DNA from: Quercus robur
Lineage: Eukaryota > Streptophyta > Magnoliopsida > Fagales > Fagaceae
Assembly: GCF_932294415.1 (NCBI RefSeq)
Contig: NC_065535.1
Location: 10,944,282-11,008,281 of the forward strand
Length of the DNA stretch: 64,000 nt
Direction: 5' to 3'
Positions 35,333 to 48,012 of the stretch are shown piece after piece. Position 1 is the first letter of the stretch; each line of letters starts with the position of its first letter. The translations under genes and the position numbers were made by a program. Under the pieces are notes generated by a model, which had not been told where the DNA came from, searched no databases, and saw only the letters and a list, made by a program, of their open reading frames with translations.

Positions 35333-35885
35333 GAGGAAATTGGTTTTTTCAAGATAAACACTACTTTCCAAAGTAACTTCTAGTTAGAATTTATTCTCTA
35401 AACTGTAAATTTACCAAACGCAGCTTTATTCTAAGTTCTATTTTTGAAAGAATCTCCACCGAAAGTCACTTCAATTTGCACAAAATGTTCCATGCCCATG
35501 CGTTCCGTGCGGCACCCCCATATCTAAATTTCATTTTGACTAAAAGAATCTACTTTCACCTGCTTTTGCCTTTAGTTTCTTCAGACAGAACCTGGGATTC
35601 TTGATAACTCTTAGACTTAGTACATGAACTTGGATTCAGCTCAAAGAAATTTATAATACCAATTACTCACCAACTAATACCAAGTACTTCTTAGAGCATG
35701 TTCAGGTTTTTCATATTTGAATGAATTACAAACTTAAACTGCAATAAACCACTTCCAGACTCAACGAAGTACGAATATGTCTATGTGAACGTGCGCATGA
35801 TGGACCAATGTATTTAATTTTGGAAAGTAATCAAATATAGCAATCTGGAAGGAGTTGGCTACTCTGCACTCATGAATTTTAGTAT

Positions 35886-36078
35886 GAGTAATGCTACAGA
35901 CACAAATTATTTTACAACATTTTTACAAACTATTGATATGGCAAATTTTTATTAGTTCTAATACGAGTCCACCACTAACATCACATTTATGTTTGTTAAT
36001 GATTATTTGAAAATTACTAAAGCCACATAAGCAGTTTGTAAAAATGTTGTAAAATAGTTTGTGTCTGTAGCATTACTC
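35886..36078. mobile_element. 193-bp MITE with approx. 46-bp terminal inverted repeats
   Basis: Left end GAGTAATGCTACAGACACAA and right end TTGTGTCTGTAGCATTACTC are exact complements. The match continues through TATTTTACAACATTTTTAC and AAACT. No coding capacity. Target duplication not clear (short, TA-rich flanks). Confidence 0.85.
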
Positions 36079-37247
36079 TTTTAGTATTTAGATTACACCA
36101 AGTCTTCAGGGATTTAATAATGGAAAAGAAGATAATAGACTTGCTTGTAAGCCTTTTTCTAATCAAAGAGACTCTCTCTCTCAAATAGATATAAGGTATG
36201 ATAAAATTGGCACATATGTTATCTACTTTGTGATAATTGTTCTTTTCAATCAAATCAAAATATCAATGAGTTTTTTATTTGTGTAATCGAAACTTTATTT
36301 TTAGTCACTTATTTAAGGGCATCATAAGTTAAACTAACTGAAACCCGCTAATAAAAGAAGAGACCGATATTCTTTCCACATCTTTTTGTTCTTTTTTTTC
36401 TTTTCCAAATGAAGTCTTTTGGTCCATAATTATCCTCCTTTTACGTATTGATAAGAGAAATCCTTTGAATTTTTTACATCTTTTCCTTCCTTCAAATTTG
36501 TAGAGTTAATGTTTAGGAAGGTTGTAGGAGGTAGTCCTAACACACAAGTTTCATGAAACCATATACTATCATATACTATGTACTATCATGAGTAGCACAA
36601 GTCCTAACATGCTCACGTGTACAATACTAATTTTACTACTTATTTGAAATACCATGAAATTATATAAATACTTTTTTATTATTAAATAACACATCCATGT
36701 TATTAACTCAAAAAATTTTCAATTTTTTTTTACTCATATTGACTTGATAAATTGTGATTGAAGTAGCATAACTTTTGTTCACATTAACTACAATATATCA
36801 CCAAAACAATTATATAAATCGTTAATAATTTTGCATTCCTAAATTTATAATTTATGCAACGATCATAAGCAAATTCTTGTCCATCTGTAACCCAATCTAA
36901 TTTGCTAAAAGAAGTTTAATTGTGTGAAAGGGAAAAATTAAAAAGCAACTAACTAAGATTCCAATGCCATGAGACATAGTTGTTGGAAAAAAAAAATATT
37001 ATGCATCCATTACATGTAACCTCTCTCTCAAAACAAGTGGGTCGTACATATCAATAGAGTCCACCCATTATAAGAGAAAGGCTACGTGTAGCGATTACAT
37101 GGTATAATCTTTCCCGTTAGAAATTAGACATAATCTTTCATGTTGGAGATTGGATAGATATATATATATGTCACCATCTTTAATCAAATAATGAATAATT
37201 CAGTAGGCTGATTGACCCTCTAGAAAACCAAAGATATGGTATGCTAT
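36079..37247. other. JRL-C upstream intergenic DNA
   Basis: No gene. 36370-36490 matches the B block at 26990-27160. Otherwise AT-rich with no recognised element. Confidence 0.5.
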
Positions 37248-37555
37248 CCTAATTGAAAAGAATCATTCCACGTGATTTAACCGACTGTGATATTATTTGA
37301 GAATTGGCATTTTGTTTACGTTGTTGGTGACGATCTCATACATGACACACCTGAGATTCTTAGAAATGAAGCAATTAATGAACAAGAACAAACTTGTCTT
37401 GGACAAGTGGAAACGGTTCGTATTGACGTAAACGGAACGGAGATATTGTAATAGGAGACTTTTGATGGGCTTGGGAGACATCGAAAGTAACGAGAAACAA
37501 ACGGCGCATGAACGGTGTCGGTGTACCATTGCTTACTATTTAGTACTCATTACTA
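37248..37555. promoter_or_regulatory. Conserved upstream block, copy C
   Basis: Third copy of the block described at 19595-19910 and 27710-27990, about 2 kb upstream of JRL-C. Keeps TCCACGTGATT, TGATATTATTTGAGAATTGG, CTTGTCTTGGACAAGTGG and GACGTAAACGGAACGGA. Confidence 0.55.
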
Positions 37556-39964
37556 AACTCGAATTTGAACCCCTTTTATATGGGAGAAGAGAGAAAGAAA
37601 TTATGCATAAAACAAAACAAAAAAGTAACTTTTAGAGATTAGGAGGACCCCATTTTCCTTTTTCATAAAAAGGATTGATTGATTTTCCGCTTTGATAATT
37701 AAAAGTGTTCAAACTCTAATGCACTGTTCTATATACTAGATCTATCATTTCTTTGCAAAGCACTGTCTTTTCATTTAAAATAATGGTGATGATTAACATC
37801 AAATTGGAGGTATCATATCTTTTCAATAATTCAATTAAAATAATTATATCTTGGATTCAACCAAAAAAAAAAAAAATTATATCTTGGTAACTATGATTTG
37901 ACTCTCTACAACTATTTTTTAAAAAAACTAGCAAGTAAGTGACATCAAATACCATAAAAAATGTGTATCTTTATCATCATTAATTGATTTTAAGGTGAAA
38001 TAACATAATTCACCGTTCGACATTATAAATATCTAGTTTTTCATATAAAAATTCACATGTACGCTAAAAAACTCATCCCATTGGAATTTAGAACCACCCC
38101 ACACAAAAATATACACTATTTTGGTGGTAAATTCGGTCACAGACTTTTCTAGAAACTATGCCTGTTTAGCTTCTTTTTTTTCTTTTTTCTTTTTTTTTTC
38201 TTTTTTCTGATTTTCCAATGTGTTCAGTTTTTTTTTTTACTTTATTAATTAGTTAATTTAACTCTCCTAGTCCTAAAAATTCATGGTTACACCCTGTCCC
38301 ACCTCCCACCTTAAACCACATAAATAAATAAAATATTTAAAATAAAAAATAATTAATTATTTATTTATTTATAAAAATAAATAAATAAATAAAAACAACA
38401 ACAACAACATCACCACTTGAATCTTATGGAAATGAAAAGGCAGACATAACCCCAGAAAAAAGAAAAACAAAATGTACCAGTGTACCACCAGCTTTTCCCT
38501 TATGGTTTTCATGCTTGTGCTTTTAGGCACAAAATTATTTAAAAAGGAGAGCGACACATTTTTGCTTAAACATTAAACCATGCCATAGGCCTGTTTGTTC
38601 ACTTGCCCTCTAGTTTTGTGATCAGCTCAGCTATATGAACAGTCCATCCATATGTATGATTAAATAAATTATATTGCATTCAATAGGTAACTTGATTATA
38701 AAAGTTCACGTAAATAGTTCTATTAGTTGTCGCACAATAAGTTGATTATAAAACTTTTTTACTAATTTATTGAGTTCAAACAATTTTTAAGTAGGCAATC
38801 CTCTATCCTCCATATTCCATACAAAATGTCAATTGAAGAAGAGAATGACTGCATTTTCATTATTGGCATCTTGATTGCATGTACTGAACATGAACTATTC
38901 AAATATTTTAATTTGAATAAAATAATTAGATGATTTTTTTAATTTTGAATTTTCAATATTAGAAGGCATGTAAAAAGGGAGGAAAATGTTAGTAGTATTT
39001 TTTTGGGTTCTTAATTTGGTCTTTTATTGTTAAATATAGAGAAACTCTTGTTTAAGTCTTTATTTGTATTTCTAAAAAAAAGAACTCTATTTGTTTAAGT
39101 TTAGAGTTGACTTATTTTGTGTCTATTTATTATCTTTTAGCTTATTTTGTTTATTCATTTTTTTTTAACTTCACTTTTTTTTCTTTTTTTTTTAAACTTC
39201 ACTTTTTTAAGTATAAGTATACTTATAGCTCACATAAATATAAAAAGTCAAATAAGTTGAATTGAAATAAACTGTGTCCGTTTAGCTTGAATTTATAAGC
39301 TCAGCTTTTAACTTTTATATATAACTTTTTAAAAATTCACTTTTTACCACCTTTTTCAAAGTATAAATATATTTTACTACACTTTTAACAGTAAAACTAA
39401 ATAAATTGGTCTAGCATTTTTAAGGTTTCTTTTTCTTTTCTTTTTTTTTTTTTTTTTTTTAAGTTTTTTGGCCCACAAAGAAGTCTATCTCATAACTCAC
39501 AAAGATATAATTAGTTAATAACTCACACAAGGCAGAGATTATACGCGTGTGAGTGGAAATTCAATATACTGTTACATTAAAATTTTACTTAAAGTCTATT
39601 TAAGGTGTTATCTCTCTAACAATATTTAAGTTGCTAATTGTGCAATAACCTTCATTGATTCGAATTTGGTAGCAATGGATTTAGTCTTCCATTTTCTCCA
39701 AAAGGTTCTTGTCCTCTTGTGCAATTTGATCTTTGATCGATTTAGTGGGGCTTATCGATTTCTCTAATGTCATTTGGTAATGGACATATCACTCAAGAAT
39801 TTCCCTTTGCTTTATTTTCATGAGTGGAAAATGGATAAGGGCACGTGTTTGGCTCATGTGGATTCCGTGGCAAATTCCATCCCGACCAGCTCACAAAAGT
39901 GGGAAAGAAGGCTAAAGTGGAACATTTTCCTAATTCTAAGGATTTAGAATTTCAAATCGGAACA
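37556..39964. other. Intergenic, right part of C block then unique AT-rich DNA
   Basis: No gene. 37738-38890 continues the homology with the B block (28850-29700). Beyond 38890 only AT-rich sequence with T tracts (38170-38210, 39440-39462) is seen. Confidence 0.55.
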
Positions 39965-39972
39965 TCAAAGGG

Positions 39973-41108
39973 CAGTGGCGGAGCCACACACAAGGGTGGG
40001 GCCGTGGGGGGCCGAGGCCTCCCCAAAATTTAAAAAAATTATTTTATAGTATTTATATTATTTACATTTTAAAAAATGTAGCATGTAAAAATTGAAGTTG
40101 GCCCCTCCAAATTTTGAGTCATTTCAATGATGTTCTTAAAGGAAAAAGAAATTATATTAAAATCATATAAGTTAAGAGGTTTAACAAATTAAACCATGTA
40201 AAAAATAATAAATTTTTGTACATATTTAATAGAAGAAATACATAACTTTTGTATACTCATTAAAATTTAAAAAATGATAATTCTCTTAGTAAATTAATTT
40301 ATATGTGTGTGTAGAGGTTTATCTTAACTAATATTGTAGGGACACGATTTTCGTTAACCCGGTCTTGGACGATCAGGCCCTGGCCCAAGAAGTCCCACAC
40401 AATGAAGTTTGTAGAGTATGGGCTGAAGAACTCAGTTCCAGTTGGCTCAAACGGTTCGTTGCATGTTCTTAGTGGATGTAGAAACGTAAAACCAGAAAAT
40501 GTATGTGAAAGTGGAAGTTCTATTCATGGACATGCTTTCATACAATGACTTCTTTCTTTTCCTTTTTCTCTCTTTTCCGCCTTTTTTCGTCCCCTCTTTT
40601 GGGGGACTCTTACATATGATATAGGCCCTCTTCTATCATCTAGGCCCTACACTTGTTGATCATCCAAACCCCCACTTGAGCACCTGTCCCATCAGTCGCC
40701 CCTACCAGTTCTTTGTGAGTTGCAGTGACCAAGGTAACACTGTTCAGGGGTCTTCTCTTCATTAATGCGGCTAGGAGAGTAGTTGTGGTGTATTTAATGT
40801 GGTGGTGACAGCCTTTGCTGAGATATTTTGGGCCTTCTTTCTTTTTATGCGTTTGGGGTGAGGGCTACAGTAATTAGGATGCATCATTAATCTGGACTTT
40901 GGGATGTCTGAGGAGGAATCACTCCTTGGACGTGTTTTCTTCGCCCAGTTGGCTTGGGCAGGGATTATGGGCCGCAACGTCTCCTCGGACAAGATCGTCC
41001 TCGAACAGGCCCAAGGCCCAGCCAACTTATTATTCTGGGCTGGTCCCCACAAATATATTAACATCACAACTTGGCCCTCCCAAACCAAAATTTCTGACTC
41101 CACCCCTG
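39973..41108. mobile_element. hAT-type MITE carrying a nested solo LTR
   Basis: Ends CAGTGGCGGAGCCA (left) and TGACTCCACCCCTG (right, complement CAGGGGTGGAGTCA). 8-bp target duplication TCAAAGGG (39965-39972) / TCAAAGAG (41109-41116), one mismatch. Without the nested LTR the element is about 414 bp. CAG..CTG termini with 8-bp duplication indicate hAT. No transposase. Confidence 0.8.
40335..41051. mobile_element. Solo LTR (717 bp) with perfect 5-bp target duplication
   Basis: Begins TGTAGGGAC and ends GTCCCCACA (TG...CA, with inverted terminal match). Flanked by AATAT at 40330-40334 and 41052-41056. No internal retroviral-type domain and no second LTR, so this is a solo LTR left by recombination between the two LTRs of a retrotransposon. 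It lies inside the hAT MITE 39973-41108. Open stretches of 78-120 codons on both strands are LTR sequence, not genes. Confidence 0.8.
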
Positions 41109-41116
41109 TCAAAGAG

Positions 41117-43428
41117 TCAGTTAATTTTGACATAAATTGAGGGAATGCTTTTCAAATTTAATCCCATTTTTTTTTATTAAAAAAAAAAAAAAGCATATAA
41201 ATGAGGATAAATTTATGACCTTCCAAAGTTTTAAGTTTTAATAGTGACATTTGCAGGGATGATAAGGGTGACTTTACAACTCCAGAAGCTGAATTAACAA
41301 ATACCCTTGGAAACAATTTTAATTGGATTGATTTTCTTTCAAACCATTATAGAGAAAAGTTTTTCTCTTTTAACTCATTACGGGACAATTGAGAGTTTGG
41401 TTTACTTCCAATACTTTTTTAACTGAAATCTCTTTTTATTTTAATAAGAAACTATCATATCGCCCACTAACTAAATAAAATGTGAAGATTAAAACTTACT
41501 CTCACTTACTATTGTGTATTTAAAATAAAAGGAGATTTTCAGTTAAAAAAGTAATGGAGGTAAGCCAAATTCGACAATTTAAAAGGCTATTCATGTATAC
41601 ATTTAATCACATAACCTACTTAATAGTTGAGTTACTTATTTAAATGATTTAATGAATCATGTAATGTGATATACATGGATGATTTTAGAAGCAATAGGTT
41701 AGAAGAAAATTTTATCCATTTAAGTTTTAGGCATTAGGAGGGTAATGATGACAAATGAGCTTGGCCTTAATATCTTACTGTACATCTAAATTTTTAAATC
41801 TTTTAAAGCCTTTTGGGAGTATTTTTTATTAAAAAGAAAATTTGTTCTTGTATGCCAATGATTACAGAATTTACTCAAGTTTATTCCTTCATCTAAAATA
41901 AAAAGACTCTCTAAAATTCCTAAATCCTAACAAACCCTGAACTTTATACCCGTAAAATTCTAAACGTTATTGACCAAACAGGTAGCCTTGACAAGTTTAC
42001 ATTATAAAATATTTATCTTTTCAAACCTTTTGGGGTTTTTTCTAATAGATTTTTCTTTCACTTATTTTGTTAAATATTTCTTTTTAAAAAAAACCCAATT
42101 TTGATTAAGAAGGTTCCTCCCCCCCTTTTTTTTTTCTTTTTTAATTATTAAAACAAATTTACAACTTACAAAACCTAAAAACTAGAGTAAAAACAACAGG
42201 CCTATTAGAAAAACTAGTAGGACTGTAGGAGTTGGAATCCTCAAGTCGGGAAAAAAGATAAAAATTTCATCCAAATTAAGTTAAAAGAGACGTCAAGACA
42301 ATTTAGAAGACCATTTTCACATGTATCAAATCACAAGATTAATTAAATTATTTAAACAAGTCTTATAACTACTAAGTATGTATGTCAATAATGATTTTGC
42401 CAGTTTGCCTGCTAGAGAATTTTTGTTATTTTGAAAGAGTTTTTTTGTTTTTTTTTTTTTGGTAAACATTATTTTGAAAGAGTTGTTTCATATTATTACT
42501 CTACATGCCATGGCATAGATTTAATTAGTAGGTACAGTCTCTAGATATCGCTGAGGAAAGCAAAATTTTCCATCATAATAGTCAATGAATTAATTCCAGT
42601 ATTAAAGTACCTCCAGGTTTGTTAGATAACTAAAATTGTTAATAATTATACCTTTTTCTTAAAGGTCAATGAATTTGATTTGCAGTGCAAGTTAATTGGC
42701 TGTCTTTAAAGTTGAGCATTACTTTTGCTTTGTGAACTGAAGGTACCAGTAGTCAGTAGATACCTTATAGTTATAGATATTAGATAGTAGCTCCAGCTAA
42801 TTTTGTTGACACCATTAATTTCTCATTTAGGTGATGGGCAACAGCTAATAATAAGTGAGGATGTGTACTTATATCTACTTCATGTAAATTTATTCTTTAA
42901 GCTTTTGATTAACACCTATAAACTTTGTCCATGTACCTTTGTCATTCACTTCTTGAAAAAGATAAATAAAGCAAAGGAAGTCAAGTCATTCATGCAAAAC
43001 AAAATTAGGTGAAAAATATGGCAACAATACAAACTACCAAGGGAAAAGGAAGATTCAAAGAAACCCTCACAACACGTTTTGTTCTTTTATTTTATTTTTT
43101 ATATTGTAAAGAATTTAAAGAAAGAGATAGTACATGGGCCTCATTGTCAAGCACTTCAATTCTATTAATTGGTTTTTGAAAAAGGGGTTTGGTAATGGTA
43201 TATGCCATGTTAAAAAAATGATGCCGACATTGTGTTCACAAACGTAAAAACACACCAAGTTGTAAAGACCAGCAACTCTCAGATTTTGGTCACTTATTTT
43301 AATTTTTTGAATTGAAGGAATCTTTTCTTTTCTTTTTCTTTTTTTTGCTCCTGGGCATTGAATGAAACAATAAAAAAGACAAGTTCCTTATAGAATTGTC
43401 GTGAAGTAAAAAAATTATAGAATTCAGT
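41117..43428. other. Intergenic, no gene seen
   Basis: AT-rich DNA with short poly(A)/poly(T) runs (41168-41192, 42116-42140). No conserved domain, RNA gene or defined element recognised. Confidence 0.5.
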
Positions 43429-43570
43429 GTGTGTTTGGATAGAACTTATTTTGCTGAAACTGAAAACTGAAAACTGAAAACACTGTAGCAAAATAATTTT
43501 TAAATGTGTGAATAGTGCTGTGGGACCCATTTTTAATGAAAAAATTGATAAAAAATGAAATTTGTGGGTC

Positions 43571-43600
43571 CGTGAACAGTGCATATATGCACTGTTCACG
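43571..43600. repeat. Perfect 30-bp palindrome
   Basis: CGTGAACAGTGCATA and its exact complement without spacer. Confidence 0.95.
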
Positions 43601-43614
43601 GTAGGAAGTCAACA

Positions 43615-43649
43615 TTTGCGGTTACTGTTCATTGAACAGTAACCGCAAA
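43615..43649. repeat. Hairpin with perfect 17-bp arms, 1-nt loop
   Basis: TTTGCGGTTACTGTTCA, T, TGAACAGTAACCGCAAA. Lies 14 bp right of the preceding palindrome and shares the GAACAGT word with it. Confidence 0.95.
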
Positions 43650-43753
43650 ACGCGTGAAAACCAAAACGCGTGAAAACCAAAAAAAAAAAAAAAAAAAAAA
43701 GAAAGGAACAAAACGCAGCTCCAAACGCAGAAGCTGAAAGCAAACAGACCCTC

Positions 43754-44642
43754 AATGTCATCTTGGCATGGTCTGGATCCTGGACATTTTAAAATTCAAA
43801 AACAATGGTATGGTCAATTGCAAAATAATCTGCAATTAATGCTCTCTTATGATAATACAATTTGTTAAAAAAAATTGCATTACTATTATATAAAAAAATA
43901 GTCCAAAATCAATAATTTTAGGCAAAGATTTTTTTTTAGAATCAGCAAAGAGATTTTAATTACCACCGTACCGCAAGAATGTGGCTTTCTAGTAGGAGTC
44001 TTTATCTCACTTCACATGATACTTGACAGGAGTTAAGTGGTTCAAATAGTGGCACTTCAACGAATGTGTTCTGCCCACGATAATAGTCTCGTCAAGGCCC
44101 CAATAATACATGTGATAACGTGATATTACTTATTATCGTCACGTAACGTTAGGCTGACAAGTCCATATCATAAATCCCTATTTCTGTTCACAAAAATAAA
44201 TAAATAAATAAATAAATAATTTAAATGAACGCATCAGACAAAAATTTAAGATAAGGAGGGACTACAGTATGACAAAAATTTAACATAGGGTACCATTTCT
44301 TGAATGAGAGTAAAAGGAGTGAGAATGAAGGAAGAGCACTAAAAAAATGTAAAGAAACTTACTTTCATAATTAAAGAAGACAAATAAAGAAAGATGTAAT
44401 AAATACATAAAAGGATCCGAAGTTTGCTCTACAAATAATGGACTACGGTCGAAGAAGAAGAAGAATCCCACGTTATTCGAGCAATGGCATGGCCCCCGCT
44501 GTCTTAGGGTTGTGCTCTTCGGCCAGCCTGTGTACCTTTTCTTTGTTGGAGATCTAAAGAGAGACAAGGCAGACATTTGCTTTGTGTTTTTAAAGATATC
44601 TACAAGTAAGGTGTAGGTGGCTTGGAGGGTAGGTCATTATCG
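43754..44642. other. Intergenic, no gene seen
   Basis: A 98-codon minus-strand open stretch (44280-44576) has no recognisable domain and is Phe/Ser rich. (AAAT)n near 44194-44218. Confidence 0.45.
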
Positions 44643-45523
44643 TCCAATTAAGGAGGTACATGTGGATGATTCATCGTGTCCTTTTTGGTATTAGTCTTTG
44701 TTTATTTGTCCAAAACAAAGGGAGTTACCTACTTACCCAAGGTACAAACTCTTTTTTCACTCATTGATATAATCAATTGTAACTAATTGGGTCAATATCA
44801 TTTTCATATGGTTCTATCGTAAGCACAATTTTTTTTTTTTTTTACATATTAATTATAATTTATCATTTCAATTAATTGTAAAATCTTGTATGAATAAGTG
44901 TATGTCTCTAGCCAAGAATCATGTAACTTAACTGGTTGGCACATTTTGTTATTTCCAACAAATACATTAAGGTCAAGGAATTTGTAATTCAACTAGTTGA
45001 CATCTTTTAGTGTATTGGCATAAATTTACCTATATTTGTTTCCCTATTAGGATAAGAACCTATTTTTCTTATTCTGTCTAACCACTTTACTTTTTCACTC
45101 ACGCCAGACTCCTAACCAAAACAAAAGAGTTACCCACTCACCCTAGGTACAAACTCCTTTCAATTAGGGAGGTACATGTGGTTAATTGATCATGTCCCTT
45201 TTTGAATTAGTCTTGTTTATTTGTCGAAAACAAAAAGAGTTACCCACTTAACCTAGGCACAAACTCCTTTCTCACTCATTGATATAATAATTGAAATTAA
45301 TTGGGTCAATATCATTTTCACATGGTTCCATCATAAATATTAGTATTTTTTTTTATTTACATATTAATTGCAATTTATCATCTCAATTAATTGTGAAATC
45401 ATGTATGAATAAGTGTATGTCTCAAACCAAGAGTCATGTAATTCAACTAATTAGCACATTTTGTTGCTTCCAACAAAACATCAAGGTCAAGGGATTTATA
45501 ACTCAACTAGTTGACATTTTTTA
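44643..45523. repeat. Tandem duplication, unit about 515 bp
   Basis: 44643-45010 and 45158-45520 are direct copies with about 85-90 percent identity: GAGGTACATGTGG, GTTTATTTGTC, TCATTGATATAAT, GGGTCAATATCATTTTCA, ATGAATAAGTGTATGTCT, CTAGTTGACAT. A further partial unit lies at 45117-45155. Non-coding. Confidence 0.85.
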
Positions 45524-46523
45524 GAGCATCACCATCAGATGTGCTAAATGTGCCAAATGCCAACTATTTGGCACATTTGGCATACCAAACACCAAAAACC
45601 TCTTTTATAAGATATACAAAATCTCATAAAATTTGCCACATGTGAATAGTACCGTAGCAAATTTGCAACGATACGGACGAAGAATGGTATATGGGTTAAT
45701 AATTTTTTATTCTCTTTTCTCTCTCCTCTCTCTTCACTTATTCTTTTCTCTTCTCTCTCACCGGTTCTCTCTCACCGATTCCCTCTTTTCTCTTCACATT
45801 TGGTGAGATTTTTTTTCTTCTTTAATTTAAGATCAGTTTGACGGTGGCCGTTATCACCAGAGGCGCAAGCAGCATGGGCGAGGCTCGCGAGTTCGCTGCT
45901 CACGGTGGCCACGGCTTGTGAGTTTGCCGCTCACGACACACAAGCCATCGCCATCGCCGACGTCCAAGACGAGAAGGGCCATCGTCATCGTCATCGCTCT
46001 CCAATCTCACCGATCTCTTTCTCTCTTTCTTTTGGTGGTTGGTTGTTTTGATTGTTGTTGGTTGGCTGATTTTGATTAATGGTGGTAGGTCAATCAGGTT
46101 GTGGGTGTGAGATTTGGGATGGCTATGAGATTTGGGATGGTCTCAGATCGGGTTGTGGGCTGTGGGAGTGAGATTGGGTTGTGGGTGTGAGATTTGTGGC
46201 TATGTAGTGTTTGTTTGAGGTTTTTTTTTTTTTTTGGTGGTAGCAGTGGCTGATATTGGTGGTCGATTTTTGATCTGTGGGGGTGGCCGGTGGTTGTGGG
46301 CTGTGGTGGTTGATCTGCGGGTGTGGGTTGTTGTTGATGATGGTGATGATAGGGGGGAGATAATATATTATTTTAATGTGTAGTAAATATTATTTTAATG
46401 TATAGAATTAAATGATAGAATATCTGATAAATAGAATATTGTAAAATGATGTGGTAAAATAATAAAGTAAGTCTTTGGTGTGGCAAAATGGCATAAATTA
46501 TGCCATAGCTGCTGTAGATGCTC
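45524..46523. mobile_element. PIF/Harbinger-like non-autonomous element (1.0 kb), copy 1
   Basis: Starts GAGCATCACCATCAG and ends GCTGTAGATGCTC (complement GAGCATCTACAGC), with TTA on both sides (45521-45523, 46524-46526). A TTA/TAA 3-bp duplication plus GAGCATC ends fit PIF/Harbinger MITEs. The interior is GTGG/TTGTGGGTG-rich with no transposase. A second copy in opposite orientation lies at 57665-58894. Confidence 0.7.
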
Positions 46524-46526
46524 TTA

Positions 46527-47678
46527 GTGTATTAAAATATAATTTGTCATGCATTTTTTTATTATATCTCTCACCATTCAAAATACCAAATTTTCTTTAT
46601 TACAGTTTACCAAGACACAAAAACAATAAATAAATGAAATAGGGATTGAATAATGCACTCTAAAAATAGGGAACAACTGTAGTCTATAACAAAACCCCAA
46701 AACATGGAAGAGGTATGTAAGCTGATGTGGGGTGATTAATTTTTGGGTTTCCTTCACTATTTTGTTTCCTTACCTTATTTTAAGGAGCTTGCTGCCAATG
46801 CTCTTTTAGTTTTTGTAAGCTTAAAATCCAAAGACAATTGTAACTTTGCTACCTCTAGTGAGGCTCTCTCTCCAAAAATTCACTTTCAATATGTTATCCT
46901 CTAAAGAGGATATTATCATTGTGTATTAGGTACTTGATTTTTTTAGTGCGCTAACTCTTTTGTGACCTGGTCTAGAGGATCTTAGTCGGCCTTACTCAGC
47001 AATAGAGGAAATTCTAGCCGACATTTAAACTTTTTTTTTTTTTTATAGAAATAAATAAACACACAAGAAAAAGGGAAAGATGTTGTAACATAAAAATACA
47101 TCACAACTCTAACCTAGGTTTTATTAGAAATCCAATTTTTTCCAAAATCTTCCACATGTCCCGTGAATATATACAAAAACGCCCCCATCACATTATCCAA
47201 AAAATACACTTATATGATGAAAAAAATTTAAAACATTTTTGCGGTATATATATAGTCCTACATATATCCAAACATATAAGACTAAGTGAAGCCCGTGAGT
47301 GTAAATACAAGACACCATCAGTTAATTCCAAACCGAAAGAGAAAGAACACTTAAAAAAACTAAAAAGAAAAAAACAACAGAACGTGGTGAATGAATGACA
47401 GGTCCAGATGTCGTTGATCCAAGAATGAATGAAGATTGAAGAGGTTAAAAAACAAAAGGGTGGAAGACTCATCACATGGCAGCAACCCCATGGCCATGAG
47501 GCACAGACAAGGCTGGACAAACTTGATCACGAAAGATTAAAAATTTGTCATAACGAAAAACAATTTTACACGATAGGGATGATGCCATATGCAAACAATA
47601 CAACTTTACACAATGGGTTCCGGTTTACGACCTTTAGGAAAGTCACGTCAAACTGTATATAATAGAAAAATGTATCAA
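46527..47678. other. Intergenic, no gene seen
   Basis: Open stretches on both strands at 47156-47662 overlap one another, are Lys- or Phe-rich and lack domains. Poly(T) at 47031-47044. Confidence 0.45.
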
Positions 47679-48012
47679 ATTCACCTATTTAAATTTAAAA
47701 ATTACATATATCAATTAATCTATTGGCATAATTTACTTCAAGTAAGAGAGAGATATGACAGGAGATAATAATGAAAAAAAGAAAATAATATTTTAATAAA
47801 ATATAGTATAAAATAGACAATTTAATGTTGGAGTCAAATTTACCTATTTAAATTTAAAAACTACATATATCAATCAATCAATCTATTGGCAAAATTTACT
47901 TCACCTCGTGAGGAAGAGAGAGATATGACTGGAGATAATAAAAAAAAATTTTGGTAAGAAAATAATATTTTAATGAAATGCAGTGTAAAATAAATAATTT
48001 AATGTTAGGTAT
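47679..48012. repeat. Tandem duplication, unit about 155-175 bp
   Basis: Two direct copies (about 47679-47833 and 47834-48012) share CCTATTTAAATTTAAAAA, TACATATATCAAT, TCTATTGGCA, GAGAGAGATATGAC and GAAAATAATATTTTAAT. The second has a small insertion. Confidence 0.8.

Larger units (their letters stand above)
43429..43753. mobile_element. MITE with two perfect internal palindromes
   Basis: Ends GTGTGTTTGGAT (left) and GCAAACAGACCCTC (right) are imperfect inverted repeats. The interior carries CTGAAACTGAAAACTGAAAA, CACTGTAGCAAAATAA and GTGGGACCCA, features of a MITE family abundant in woody-plant genomes. A perfect 30-bp palindrome at 43571-43600 and 17-bp arms at 43615-43631/43633-43649 can form hairpins. 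Poly(A) at 43679-43700. Confidence 0.65.

Noticed and set aside
40771-41140. Overlapping frames of 78 and 120 codons
   Set aside because: They are inside the solo LTR and run across its junction into MITE DNA.
44280-44576. 98-codon frame
   Set aside because: No domain, Phe/Ser-rich composition, no splice partner, AT-rich context.
47156-47662. Overlapping frames on both strands
   Set aside because: Mutually overlapping, low-complexity Lys/Phe composition, no recognisable homology.
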